Below are positions 1 through 8,544 of a DNA stretch of 64,000 bases, piece after piece; the stretch's first letter is position 1, and every line of letters begins with the position of its first letter. A program made the translations under genes and the position numbers. The notes under the pieces were generated by a model that did not search any database, was not told the origin of the DNA, and saw nothing but the letters and a program-made list of their open reading frames with translations. The stretch is from Sphingobacterium deserti (GTDB lineage Bacteria > Bacteroidota > Bacteroidia > Sphingobacteriales > Sphingobacteriaceae): the NCBI RefSeq assembly GCF_000757725.1, contig NZ_JJMU01000032.1, positions 85,838-149,837 of the forward strand, read 5' to 3'.

Positions 1-42
1 ATCAACAAAAAGAACCCTAAGTTCAAGCAACGTCAGGGCTAA
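1..42 (+). CDS. rpmJ: 50S ribosomal protein L36, C-terminal end (partial)
   Basis: The first 14 codons of the window, ending in TAA at 40-42, encode a Lys/Asn-rich tail ending NPKFKQRQG, the typical C-terminus of bacterial L36. The start lies outside the window. It sits 31 bases before rpsM, the usual order at the end of the spc/alpha ribosomal operon. Only the tail is visible, so the call rests on the terminal motif and its position. Confidence 0.9.
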   Translation: MNKKNPKFKQRQG

Positions 43-73
43 TTAAGAATCAAATAAACGCATAAAGTATACT

Positions 74-451
74 ATGGCAAGGATATCAGGTATAGATTTA
101 CCTAAAAACAAAAGAGGCGTTATTGGCCTTACCTACATATTCGGTATCGGTCGTTCTACTGCTGCTTATATCTTGGAAAAAGCAGGTATCAGTGAAGACG
201 TAAAGGTTTCGGAATGGAACGATGATCAATTAGCAGCTATTCGTACCATCATTAACGAAGAAGTTAAGGTTGAAGGCGCATTGCGTTCAGAAGTTCAATT
301 GAACATCAAGCGTTTAATGGATATTGGATGTTACCGTGGTCTACGTCACCGTAAGCATTTACCAGTTCGTGGTCAACGCACTAAAAACAATACGCGTACT
401 CGTAAAGGTAAACGTAAAACAGTTGCAAACAAGAAAAAAGCTACTAAATAA
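74..451 (+). CDS. rpsM: 30S ribosomal protein S13
   Basis: 125-residue S13, a component of the small-subunit head that contacts the P-site tRNA and the bridges to the large subunit. It begins [10 protein letters not shown] and has the family's internal segment with YIFGIG and, near the C-terminus, the basic [19 protein letters not shown] region followed by a Lys-rich tail. Length is normal. It follows rpmJ and precedes rpsK by 10 bases, so it is cotranscribed in the alpha operon. ATG start at 74, with no strong Shine-Dalgarno, as is common in Bacteroidota. Confidence 0.98.
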   Translation: MARISGIDLPKNKRGVIGLTYIFGIGRSTAAYILEKAGISEDVKVSEWNDDQLAAIRTIINEEVKVEGALRSEVQLNIKRLMDIGCYRGLRHRKHLPVRGQRTKNNTRTRKGKRKTVANKKKATK

Positions 452-461
452 TAAATAAGAA

Positions 462-851
462 ATGGCTAAGAGTAAAAAGGTTACTAAAAAGCGTATCGTC
501 GTTATCGAGCCTGTTGGTCAAGCTCATATCAACGCTACCTTTAACAACATCATCATCACGTTGACAAACAATCAAGGACAAACAATTTCTTGGTCTTCAG
601 CTGGTAAAATGGGCTTCAGAGGTTCTAAAAAGAACACACCATATGCAGCAGGTCAAGCCGCTAACGATTGTGGTAAAGTTGCTCATGATTTGGGTTTGCG
701 TAAAGTTGAGGTTTTTGTAAAAGGTCCGGGCGCTGGACGTGAGTCAGCTATCCGTACGTTACAAACTGTTGGAATCGATGTGACTACCATTAAAGATATC
801 ACTCCACTTCCACACAACGGTTGTCGTCCTCCAAAACGCAGAAGAGTTTAA
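462..851 (+). CDS. rpsK: 30S ribosomal protein S11
   Basis: 129-residue S11, located on the small-subunit platform near the E site and the mRNA exit. The N-terminus is Lys-rich, followed by the conserved HINATFNN segment and the C-terminal [11 protein letters not shown] and [12 protein letters not shown] motifs that are diagnostic for S11. Length is as expected. It sits 10 bases after rpsM and 66 bases before rpsD; that gap could hold a leader for S4 autoregulation, but I see no convincing structure in it. Confidence 0.98.
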   Translation: MAKSKKVTKKRIVVIEPVGQAHINATFNNIIITLTNNQGQTISWSSAGKMGFRGSKKNTPYAAGQAANDCGKVAHDLGLRKVEVFVKGPGAGRESAIRTLQTVGIDVTTIKDITPLPHNGCRPPKRRRV

Positions 852-917
852 TTAGTTTATTGTTTAAGATAAGATTCTCCAGCTATAGGCTGACAGATAC
901 TTCAAACAGAAAGAAAA

Positions 918-1526
918 ATGGCAAGATATACAGGACCTAAGTCCAAAATAGCTCGTAAATTCAGAGAACCAATTTTTGGACCTGATAAGGCATTAGAAAA
1001 AAAGAATTATCCTCCAGGACAACATGGTCCTTCTAAAAGAAGAGGTAAGCAATCTGAATATGCAATTCAGTTGTTAGAAAAACAAAAAGCGAAATACACT
1101 TACGGTGTGTTGGAGCGTCAATTCCGTACATTGTTCGGTAAAGCTTCTGCAAAACAAGGTATCACTGGTGAGAACTTCTTAAGATTATTGGAGGCTCGTT
1201 TAGATAACGTTGTTTACCGTTTAGGTATCGCGCCAACACGTTCAGGAGCACGTCAGTTGGTATCCCACAAGCATATTACAGTTAACGGCGAAGTTGTTAA
1301 CATTCCATCATATAGCTTACGTCCTGGTGACGTAATCGCGGTTCGCGAGCGCTCGAAATCTCTAGAAGCGATTTCTACTTCTGTTGAAGGAAGAAAGATC
1401 AACAAATTCAATTGGTTAGAGTGGAATGCGAATGAATTACAAGGTACATTTGTTACTTTCCCTGAAAGAGCAGACATCCCTGAAAACATTAAAGAGAATT
1501 TAATCGTAGAGTTGTACTCTAAATAA
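918..1526 (+). CDS. rpsD: 30S ribosomal protein S4
   Basis: 202-residue S4, a primary 16S rRNA-binding protein. It starts [21 protein letters not shown], a Bacteroidota-type N-terminus, without the zinc-binding Cys cluster of some S4 proteins. The central S4 RNA-binding domain (about 90-160) contains [13 protein letters not shown] and [14 protein letters not shown]. It lies between rpsK and rpoA as usual for the alpha operon. In other bacteria S4 represses translation of this operon; whether that occurs here cannot be read from the sequence. Confidence 0.98.
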   Translation: MARYTGPKSKIARKFREPIFGPDKALEKKNYPPGQHGPSKRRGKQSEYAIQLLEKQKAKYTYGVLERQFRTLFGKASAKQGITGENFLRLLEARLDNVVYRLGIAPTRSGARQLVSHKHITVNGEVVNIPSYSLRPGDVIAVRERSKSLEAISTSVEGRKINKFNWLEWNANELQGTFVTFPERADIPENIKENLIVELYSK

Positions 1527-1617
1527 TAAGTAACTGAAGTAAGCGGAATTCTTCACAGAATTGCGCTTACTTTTGTTATGTTTTACGTTATTAATAAAAA
1601 CTTTTAAAAAGAAATAA

Positions 1618-2610
1618 ATGGCAATTTTAGCATTTCAAAGACCGGATAAAGTTATCATGCAAAAATCAACGGATTTTGATGGTACTTTCGAATTTCGTCC
1701 ATTAGAGCCAGGTTTTGGTGTGACTATTGGTAATGCTTTGCGCCGTATTTTATTGTCCTCATTAGAAGGATATGCAATTACGTCGGTAAGGTTTTCAGGC
1801 GTTTCCCACGAATTCTCTACTATTAAAGGTGTTGTTGAAGATGTTACCGAGATCATTTTAAATTTGAAACAAGTTCGTTTCAAAAAGACTGGTGAGCAAG
1901 GTGATGCGGAGAAGATCTTTGTAGTGATCAATGGTCAGGAACAATTTAAAGCTGGTGACATTACTAAGTTTTCCAATAACTTTACAGTTCTAAATCCAGA
2001 CATGGTAATCTGCAATATGGATACTGCAGTTACTATAGAGGTAGAGCTATCAGTTTCAAAAGGACGTGGTTATGTAAATGCTGAAGAAAATAAAGTTACT
2101 GATGGTCCTGTAGGTTTGATCGCTGTAGATTCAATCTATACACCTATTAAGAATGTAAAATATACTATAGAAAACTATCGTGTAGAACAAAAGACTGACT
2201 ACGAGAAATTGTTGTTAGATATCTCTACTGATGGTTCTATTCATCCGGAAGAAGCCTTGAAAGAAGCTGCGAAGATCCTGATTCAACACTTTATGTTATT
2301 CTCTGATGAAAACATGTTGTTAGAATCACAAACCAAGGAAGAAACGAAGGTTGTTGACGAGGAAATCTTGCATATGCGCAAGATCTTGAAGACAGAGTTA
2401 GTGGATTTAGATCTTTCTGTTCGTGCTTTAAACTGCTTGAAAGCTGCTGATATCCGTACGTTAGCTGAATTGGTAACTTACGACGTAGCTGACATGTTGA
2501 AGTTCCGCAACTTCGGTAAGAAATCTTTAAGCGAGATCCAAGAATTGGTGAAGTCTAAAGGTCTATCATTCGGAATGAATTTGTCTAAGTACAAACTTGA
2601 CGAAGAATAA
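1618..2610 (+). CDS. rpoA: DNA-directed RNA polymerase subunit alpha
   Basis: 330-residue alpha subunit. The N-terminal domain (about 1-230) carries the dimerisation and beta/beta-prime contact motifs, including the [17 protein letters not shown] segment. A linker leads to the C-terminal domain (about 255-330) with helix-hairpin-helix elements ([29 protein letters not shown]) that contact UP-element DNA and activators. Full length for the family. It is separated from rpsD by 91 bases and from rplQ by 140 bases; the second gap holds a low-complexity repeat. Confidence 0.98.
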   Translation: MAILAFQRPDKVIMQKSTDFDGTFEFRPLEPGFGVTIGNALRRILLSSLEGYAITSVRFSGVSHEFSTIKGVVEDVTEIILNLKQVRFKKTGEQGDAEKIFVVINGQEQFKAGDITKFSNNFTVLNPDMVICNMDTAVTIEVELSVSKGRGYVNAEENKVTDGPVGLIAVDSIYTPIKNVKYTIENYRVEQKTDYEKLLLDISTDGSIHPEEALKEAAKILIQHFMLFSDENMLLESQTKEETKVVDEEILHMRKILKTELVDLDLSVRALNCLKAADIRTLAELVTYDVADMLKFRNFGKKSLSEIQELVKSKGLSFGMNLSKYKLDEE

Positions 2611-2684
2611 TAAGTAATTTATAAATAAAGCGACCTGTTGCGTAAATCCTCTGCAGTATTGAGTAATGCGTATGGAGTATAGAG

Positions 2685-2717
2685 TTTTTTTACTTTTTAC
2701 TTTTTACTTTTTACTTT
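2685..2717 (+). repeat. Short tandem repeat, unit TTTTTAC, upstream of rplQ
   Basis: About four copies of the 7-base unit TTTTTAC stand directly between rpoA and rplQ, ending some 34 bases before the rplQ start. Just before it (about 2655-2684) is a second degenerate motif built on TATnGAGT (TATTGAGT, TATGGAGT, TATAGAGT). A related but degenerate pyrimidine-rich run occurs before topB at 57056-57120. The array is read directly from the sequence; any regulatory role is inference. Confidence 0.8.
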
Positions 2718-2750
2718 GATAAGAACGGTACGCACAAAACAAATTAGAAA

Positions 2751-3293
2751 ATGAGACACGGAAAAAAAGTAAACCACTTAGGCCGCACTGACAGTCACCG
2801 TAAGGCGATGTTAGCTAATATGGCGACTTCATTGATCAAACACAAACGTATTACAACTACGTTGGCAAAAGCTAAAGCGTTACGTACGTACGTTGAGCCT
2901 TTGATCACGAAATCAAAAAACGATACAACGCATTCACGTCGTACTGTATTCTCTTACTTGAAAGATAAAGAAGCAGTAACGATCTTATTCCGCGAGATAT
3001 CTGAAAAAGTAGCTACACGTCCAGGCGGGTACACACGTATCATCAAAATGGAAAACCGTTTAGGTGATAACGCAGAGATGGCTTTCGTAGAACTTGTTGA
3101 TTACAACGAAGTTTACGGACAAACTGCTAAGACAGAGAAAAAAGCTACTCGTCGTCGCGGATCTGCGAAGAAGAAAGCTACGGAAGCACCTGAAGCAGCA
3201 GCTCCAACTGAAGAAGTAGCAGCTGACGCTAAAGCTGAAGAAGTTGCTCCAGCTGAAGAAGCTCCAGCAACGGAAGAGAAAAAAGAAGATTAA
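2751..3293 (+). CDS. rplQ: 50S ribosomal protein L17 with acidic/basic C-terminal extension
   Basis: 180 residues. The first ~120 residues are a normal L17 ([13 protein letters not shown] at the start, then [15 protein letters not shown] and RPGGYTRI), which binds near the peptide exit tunnel. Residues from about 125 to 180 form a low-complexity tail first rich in Lys/Arg (RRRGSAKKK) and then in Ala, Glu and Pro. Ordinary L17 stops near 115-130 residues, so the tail is an addition of about 55 residues, of a type seen in other Bacteroidota L17 proteins. Last gene of the ribosomal run; a strong terminator follows. Confidence 0.97.
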   Translation: MRHGKKVNHLGRTDSHRKAMLANMATSLIKHKRITTTLAKAKALRTYVEPLITKSKNDTTHSRRTVFSYLKDKEAVTILFREISEKVATRPGGYTRIIKMENRLGDNAEMAFVELVDYNEVYGQTAKTEKKATRRRGSAKKKATEAPEAAAPTEEVAADAKAEEVAPAEEAPATEEKKED

Positions 3294-3326
3294 TTTCTAG
3301 AAAGATCTTCCTCCAATATAATTAAT

Positions 3327-3354
3327 CCTCGACTGCAAAGTCGGGGATTTTTTT
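3327..3354 (+). terminator. Intrinsic terminator after rplQ
   Basis: Stem CCTCGACT / AGTCGGGG with a 4-base GCAA loop (one G-T pair), followed by a run of seven T from 3348. It closes the ribosomal operon before the argD promoter region. Confidence 0.9.
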
Positions 3355-3385
3355 ATGGGTAGAGCCGCTATTTTGTTGCTTTTTC

Positions 3386-3418
3386 TTGGCTTATTCCCCT
3401 GCGTCTTACTTATATTTG
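3386..3418 (+). promoter_or_regulatory. Putative promoter of argD
   Basis: A TATATTTG box at 3411-3418 matches the Bacteroidota -7 consensus TAnnTTTG. A TTG lies 22 bases upstream (3386-3388), slightly farther than the usual ~19-20. A start near 3425 would give a leader of about 33 bases before the argD ATG at 3458. Identified by eye only. Confidence 0.5.
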
Positions 3419-3457
3419 TCTACGGGAGCATTACACTTCCTTCATATCTTATCGTAA

Positions 3458-4588
3458 ATGGACTTATTTAATGTTTATCCTATCAATCCTATAAATATTG
3501 TACGCGCAGAAGGCTCTACAATATGGGATGTAGATGGTAATGAATACCTTGATCTGTACGGCGGGCATGCCGTAATTTCGATCGGTCATACGCACCCACG
3601 CTATGTGGAAGCGTTGACATCGCAGTTGAATAAAATCGGTTTTTACTCTAATTCGATTGAAATACCGATTCAAAAACAGCTGGCGCGACGATTGGGTGAA
3701 GTTTCTGGTAAGGTGGAATATACGCTGTTTTTATGTAACTCTGGAGCGGAGGCAAATGAAAATGCGCTGAAACTTGCTTCTTTTCACAATGGTAGGAAAA
3801 AGGTTGTTGCTTTTAGCAAGTCTTTCCACGGTCGTACTTCACTAGCTGTTGCAGCCACCGACAATCCAGCGATCGTAGCACCGGTAAACGCAACGGATAA
3901 TATCGTGTTTCTTCCTTTTAACGACGAGGCCGCACTGCGACATACGTTCGCCACAATCGGTGATGAAATCTCCTCGGTTATTATTGAAGGTATACAGGGA
4001 GTGGGCGGTATTCGGGAAGCCTCTGCAGGATTTTTACGGTTAATCCGTCAATTGTGCGATCAACACCATAGTGTTTTTATTGCGGACTCTGTGCAATGTG
4101 GTTACGGTCGTACAGGCGATTTTTTCTCGCACGATTATGCCGGTGTTCAAGCCGATATTTACACGATGGCAAAGGGCATGGGCAATGGCTTCCCAATCGG
4201 GGGGATCGCCATCGCACCGCAATTTAAAGCATCATTCGGTTTATTAGGAACTACCTTTGGTGGCAATCATTTGGCTTGTGCCGCTGCAGTTGCAGTACTG
4301 GATGTTATCGAAAGCGAAAACCTGTTAGAGAATGCTCGTACTGTTGGAAATTACTTGATCCATGAGCTGAATAAATTTGACAAGGTTAAGGAGGTGCGTG
4401 GTCGAGGATTAATGATTGGTATAGAGTTGCCCGAAGAGCTAGCCCAAGTAAAGAAAGATCTGTTGATCAAGAACAAGATCTTTACTGGCGAGGCTAAGCC
4501 AAATGTAATTCGCATTCTTCCAGCTTTAAATATTACGAAGGAAATTGCAGACCGATTTTTAACGGCTCTTGACGAACGGTTGAAATAG
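3458..4588 (+). CDS. argD: Acylornithine aminotransferase (class III, PLP)
   Basis: 376-residue class III aminotransferase that converts N-acylglutamate semialdehyde and glutamate to N-acylornithine in arginine synthesis. Visible motifs: SGAEANENALKLA near 92-104, the PLP-ring Asp210 in ADSVQCGYGRTG, and the Schiff-base Lys239 in MAKGMGNG. The residue after Asp210 is Ser where most relatives have Glu (DEVQ). It precedes argF', argB, proC and argE on the same strand, which identifies it as ArgD rather than another class III enzyme. A 275-base gap with no recognisable gene separates it from argF', so separate transcription is possible. Confidence 0.9.
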   Translation: MDLFNVYPINPINIVRAEGSTIWDVDGNEYLDLYGGHAVISIGHTHPRYVEALTSQLNKIGFYSNSIEIPIQKQLARRLGEVSGKVEYTLFLCNSGAEANENALKLASFHNGRKKVVAFSKSFHGRTSLAVAATDNPAIVAPVNATDNIVFLPFNDEAALRHTFATIGDEISSVIIEGIQGVGGIREASAGFLRLIRQLCDQHHSVFIADSVQCGYGRTGDFFSHDYAGVQADIYTMAKGMGNGFPIGGIAIAPQFKASFGLLGTTFGGNHLACAAAVAVLDVIESENLLENARTVGNYLIHELNKFDKVKEVRGRGLMIGIELPEELAQVKKDLLIKNKIFTGEAKPNVIRILPALNITKEIADRFLTALDERLK

Positions 4589-4863
4589 ACTTAAGTAGTG
4601 TGAATGGCGTATTGTGCGAAAGGTAGCCATGGTTTTCCGAGGCTTTATAGTAACATAAGGAACGGCAACGGCGATCGAAGCCTGATACATTAATCCAAAT
4701 AGGGCAAGTGAACAACTTTATTGTTGTTGATATCATTTTCGACAACCATTGGATATGCGCTTTCAACTAAATAACAACAAAAAAACGAATAGTATAGAAT
4801 AAATCATAAATAGCTGGTCGAACGTTTCAATACGCTTTACCTTCTGTTTTACACTTTATTAAT

Positions 4864-5826
4864 ATGAAAAAATTCTTTTCTGTAGCAGATGTAGATGATC
4901 TATCAATATTAGTTAAAGATGCATTAGCATTAAAGGCATCTCCCTACGCATTGAGAGATCTTGGTAAAAACAAAACTTTGGGTCTGGTTTTCCTGAATCC
5001 TAGCTTGCGGACTCGTCTAAGTACGCAAAAGGCAGCGATGAATTTGGGAATGGATGTGATGGTGATCAATATGGACAAGGATGGTTGGGCCCTTGAAACG
5101 CAGGACGGAGTCGTGATGAACGGTACTACTGTCGAGCACATCCGGGAAGCTGCCGCCGTGATGGGGGAGTATTGCGATATTTTGGGACTTCGGTCTTTCC
5201 CAAGCTTAAAAGATAAGGAGGCTGATTACACGGAAGACTTATTTAACAAATTCGTTAAGTTCTGTGCCGTACCCGTTGTTTCTTTGGAAAGCGCCACTCG
5301 GCATCCGTTGCAGAGTTTAACCGACCTCATCACCATTAGTGAGCATAAAAATGTCGAGAAGCCGAAGGTTGTCTTAGCTTGGGCACCTCATGTGAAAGCT
5401 CTTCCTCAAGCTGTTCCCAATTCTTTTTCAGAATGGATGTGCAAAGCACAAGAGCAAGGTCTTGTGGATTTCACCATAGCACATCCAATGGGTTATGAGT
5501 TGAGTGAAGAGTTCACCAAAGGAGCAAAGATTTCTGATAATCTAGAAGAAAGTCTTCAAGAAGCAGATTTTGTGTATGTGAAAAATTGGTCCTCTTTCGC
5601 GGAGTATGGCGAAGTTTACCCGGTTGCACAAAATTGGATGATGGATAATGAAAAGTTGAAGTTGACAAACAATGCAAAAGTTATGCACTGTTTGCCGGTG
5701 CGCCGTGATCTGGAACTCTCATCGGAGATCTTGGATGGCCCCAACTCGCTTGTCATTAAAGAAGCAAGCAATAGAGTTTGGGCTGCACAAGTGGTGTTAA
5801 AGCGCATGTTGGAAAAATTAAAATAA
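4864..5826 (+). CDS. argF': N-acylornithine carbamoyltransferase (ArgF' type; succinyl specificity likely)
   Basis: 320-residue transcarbamylase of the Bacteroides/Xanthomonas branch that carbamoylates N-acylornithine instead of ornithine. The carbamoyl-phosphate motif is SLRTR at 47-51, the branch-specific loop is DGWALE around 73-78, and HCLPVRR lies near the C-terminus. At residue 90, the position equivalent to Pro90 of the Bacteroides fragilis succinylornithine enzyme and Glu92 of the Xanthomonas acetylornithine enzyme, the residue is Val (TTVEH). Published swaps at this position change acyl preference, and a small non-acidic residue favours succinyl; applying that here is inference. It is 21 bases before argB. 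Confidence 0.93.
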   Translation: MKKFFSVADVDDLSILVKDALALKASPYALRDLGKNKTLGLVFLNPSLRTRLSTQKAAMNLGMDVMVINMDKDGWALETQDGVVMNGTTVEHIREAAAVMGEYCDILGLRSFPSLKDKEADYTEDLFNKFVKFCAVPVVSLESATRHPLQSLTDLITISEHKNVEKPKVVLAWAPHVKALPQAVPNSFSEWMCKAQEQGLVDFTIAHPMGYELSEEFTKGAKISDNLEESLQEADFVYVKNWSSFAEYGEVYPVAQNWMMDNEKLKLTNNAKVMHCLPVRRDLELSSEILDGPNSLVIKEASNRVWAAQVVLKRMLEKLK

Positions 5827-5847
5827 GTGAATAATATAGGCTAATCG

Positions 5848-6642
5848 ATGGGAAGTGTGTTGAATGTGATAAAAATAGGAGGAAATGTAATTGATGATGA
5901 AGAACAATTACACATCTTTTTAGAGAAATTTGCGGCATTACAAGGGAAGAAAATACTCGTACACGGCGGTGGAAAGGTGGCTACACGAACTGCTGCTGGT
6001 TTGGGAATTGAAGCAAAGATGATTGATGGCAGGCGTGTCACCGATGCGCCGATGCTGGATATTGTAACGATGGTCTACGCAGGACTGACAAATAAGAAGA
6101 TCGTATCGTTATTGCAAAAATTTGATTGTGATGCATTGGGCCTGAGTGGCGCGGATGGGAATTCAATTAAAGCGGTGAAGCGACCAGTAAGGGAGGTGGA
6201 TTATGGCTATGTGGGCGATATTCTGGTTGATAGTGTAAATACGCTTAGCATTAAAAAGTTTCTTGAAGCAGGCTTCACGCCGGTTTTTTCTGCGATTACG
6301 CATAATGGCCTAGGCCAGCTGCTGAATACAAATGCAGATACTATCGCCTCTGCCCTGGCCGTTTCGCTTTCTAAGATATACGATACTCGTCTTATCTATT
6401 GTTTTGAAAAAGATGGCGTGCTACGTGATGTCAATGATGAGCGATCCGTAATCAAATCCATTAACCCCGACGAGTTTGAGGCATTAAAAAGTGCTGGTGT
6501 TATCTACGAGGGTATGATTCCAAAATTGGATAATGCTTTTCATGCTATTGGCAAAGGCGTTAAAAATGTATATATTGGTAATGCCTTAAACCTCCATTTA
6601 TATCAACAGGGGGAATTTGGTACCTGTATGTTAGCAAAGTAA
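5848..6642 (+). CDS. argB: N-acylglutamate kinase
   Basis: 264-residue amino-acid kinase family protein that phosphorylates N-acylglutamate, the second step of arginine synthesis. The phosphate-binding KIGGN segment begins at Lys9, HGGGK follows near 46, and the substrate-binding RRVTDAPMLDIV segment follows near 68. The N-terminal helix that arginine-inhibited hexameric kinases carry is absent, which suggests an arginine-insensitive dimer (inference from family knowledge). Given the argF' residue at position 90, the natural substrate may be N-succinylglutamate. It lies 4 bases before proC. Confidence 0.93.
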   Translation: MGSVLNVIKIGGNVIDDEEQLHIFLEKFAALQGKKILVHGGGKVATRTAAGLGIEAKMIDGRRVTDAPMLDIVTMVYAGLTNKKIVSLLQKFDCDALGLSGADGNSIKAVKRPVREVDYGYVGDILVDSVNTLSIKKFLEAGFTPVFSAITHNGLGQLLNTNADTIASALAVSLSKIYDTRLIYCFEKDGVLRDVNDERSVIKSINPDEFEALKSAGVIYEGMIPKLDNAFHAIGKGVKNVYIGNALNLHLYQQGEFGTCMLAK

Positions 6643-6646
6643 TATC

Positions 6647-7447
6647 ATGAGCAAAATAACAATAATCGGTAGCGGAAACATTGGTTTTTCTTTAGCCAAG
6701 GGTTTGGTAAAATCCGCGCAATATCTGCCTGCCGACATTACCTTGACGAGGCGAAGCGTCACAGCATTAAAAGAGGAAGCAAGCTTAGGCTTCATTACAA
6801 GTGACCAGAATGCCGTTGCGGTGTCTTCCGCAGATATTGTGGTGCTCGCTATTCTTCCCCAGCAGCTCAAGAAAGTGATGGAGGAAATTAAGACAACCGT
6901 GCGTGCTGGGCAAATCATCGTTTCCGTCGTTTCCGGTGTAAGTTGTGCTGATGTTAAAGCGGTTCTAGGAGAAGATATTCCTGTAGTTCGTGCAATGCCT
7001 AATACAGCCATAGCTATCGGCCAGTCGATGACGTGCATCGCAACAGATAGCGCAACAGAGGAACAAGTAGCTCGGGTAGAAGCTTTATTTGAATCCGTAG
7101 GATCGGTTGTGGTCATTCAAGAAGATTTAATGACATCTGCCACGGCACTATGTGCCTGCGGGATTGCCTTCTTTTTGCGGGCCATTCGCGCAGCTTCACA
7201 AGGCGGGGTAGAAATAGGGTTTCACGCTCATGATGCACTGAAGATGGCTGTGCAAACAGCGAAAGGTGCTGCTGATTTACTTTTGCAAACGCAAAATCAT
7301 CCGGAAGGGGAGATTGATAAAGTTACCTCGCCTAAGGGATGTACCATTGCCGGGTTAAATGAAATGGAGCATAACGGATTTAGTTCAGCTTTTATTAAAG
7401 GTATCAAGCTTTCCGCAAAGAAAGCCGGAGGACTTTATAATGAATAA
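6647..7447 (+). CDS. proC: Pyrroline-5-carboxylate reductase
   Basis: 266-residue ProC, which reduces pyrroline-5-carboxylate to proline with NAD(P)H. The N-terminal Rossmann motif is IIGSGNIG; VVRAMPNTA lies in the middle and the C-terminal proline-binding region includes VTSPKGCTIAGLNEME (a variant of the usual TSPGGTT). Length is normal. It is embedded between argB and argE, with which it overlaps by 8 bases, so proline synthesis is transcriptionally tied to arginine synthesis; both draw on glutamate. Confidence 0.93.
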   Translation: MSKITIIGSGNIGFSLAKGLVKSAQYLPADITLTRRSVTALKEEASLGFITSDQNAVAVSSADIVVLAILPQQLKKVMEEIKTTVRAGQIIVSVVSGVSCADVKAVLGEDIPVVRAMPNTAIAIGQSMTCIATDSATEEQVARVEALFESVGSVVVIQEDLMTSATALCACGIAFFLRAIRAASQGGVEIGFHAHDALKMAVQTAKGAADLLLQTQNHPEGEIDKVTSPKGCTIAGLNEMEHNGFSSAFIKGIKLSAKKAGGLYNE

Positions 7448-8507
7448 AATGATAGACACGCTGGTTGAAGCGAGTAGGGACCTGTTAAAAAAACTGATTG
7501 CAATTCCGTCGTACAGCCGCGAAGAATATGACACAGCAGATATGTTGTGTCATTTTTTTGATAGTCAGGGCGTAACTTACGAGCGAGTTGGCAACAATGT
7601 TTGGGCCTATAATTCTTTTTACGATTCGAATAAGCCGACCATACTACTCAACTCGCATCACGACACCGTAAAACCTAATGCGGGCTATACCCGAGACCCT
7701 TTTTTTGCAAGTGAAGAGGATGGTAAACTCTATGGGCTGGGTAGTAATGATGCTGGAGGATGTTTGGTATGTTTGATTGCTGCGTTTTTATATTATCACG
7801 AAAAGGCTGATCTCCAATACAACCTGTGCATATTAGCTTCGGCAGAGGAGGAGATATCTGGACGCAATGGGGTGGAAGAAGCATTGAAACATATACACCC
7901 GATCGCGTTTGCCATTGTGGGTGAGCCTACTTTATTAAATTTAGCTATCGCCGAGAAAGGGCTAATGGTATTAGATTGTGAATCCGAGGGGGTGGCTGGT
8001 CATGCCGCACGTGAAGAAGGAGAGAATGCAATTTACAAGGCTTTAGATGCTATTGATTGGTTCAGATCATACCAATTTTCAGAAACCTCTACATATCTTG
8101 GCCCTGTAAAGATGTCTGTTACGATGATAAGTGCTGGTTCCCAACATAACGTTGTGCCCGCATCCTGCAAATTCGTGGTCGACGTGCGTACCACGGATGC
8201 GTATAGCAACGAGCAAGTTTTGGACATCATACGTAAGCACGTGGAAGTGAAGGTCGAACCTCGATCCACACGTCTTAACCCCTCAACGATTGCGCTTAGC
8301 CACCCTATTGTGCAGTCTGGAATAAAGCTGGGTGCAGAACCTTATGGTAGTCCGACCATGAGTGATCAAGCATTAATTCCTGTACCGTCTTTGAAAGTCG
8401 GTCCGGGGGACTCTGCACGGTCGCACGCGGCTGATGAATATATTTATATTCGAGAAATAGAGGAGGGTGTTACTTTTTACATCAATATGCTCAAAAACAT
8501 ACTTTGA
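7440..8507 (+). CDS. argE: Acylornithine/acylcitrulline deacylase (M20 metallopeptidase)
   Basis: 355-residue M20-family amidohydrolase. The start chosen is ATG 7440, preceded by GGAGG at 7427-7431; it overlaps proC by 8 bases. Metal and catalytic residues: HHDTV with His73 and Asp75, Asp104 in GSNDAG, Glu136-Glu137 in SAEEE, Glu162 in GEPT, and a late His in RSHAADEY. In organisms with argF', the deacylase acts on N-acylcitrulline after the carbamoyl step. It is the last gene of the cluster and is followed by a hairpin terminator. Confidence 0.9.
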   Translation: MNKMIDTLVEASRDLLKKLIAIPSYSREEYDTADMLCHFFDSQGVTYERVGNNVWAYNSFYDSNKPTILLNSHHDTVKPNAGYTRDPFFASEEDGKLYGLGSNDAGGCLVCLIAAFLYYHEKADLQYNLCILASAEEEISGRNGVEEALKHIHPIAFAIVGEPTLLNLAIAEKGLMVLDCESEGVAGHAAREEGENAIYKALDAIDWFRSYQFSETSTYLGPVKMSVTMISAGSQHNVVPASCKFVVDVRTTDAYSNEQVLDIIRKHVEVKVEPRSTRLNPSTIALSHPIVQSGIKLGAEPYGSPTMSDQALIPVPSLKVGPGDSARSHAADEYIYIREIEEGVTFYINMLKNIL

Positions 8508-8512
8508 AAAGG

Positions 8513-8539
8513 AAGCCGACGATTAGACCGCCGGCTTTT
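8513..8539 (+). terminator. Terminator between argE and the lrp-type gene
   Basis: AAGCCG / CGGCTT stem (8513-8518 with 8532-8537), extended inward by CG/CG across an A-C mismatch, then TTTTGATTTTT. It lies between two convergent genes and best serves argE. Confidence 0.75.
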
Positions 8540-8544
8540 GATTT

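Noticed and set aside
4533..4766. Minus-strand open frame in the argD-argF' gap
   Set aside because: Overlaps the end of argD, no protein-like composition, no promoter; the 275-base gap is otherwise empty.
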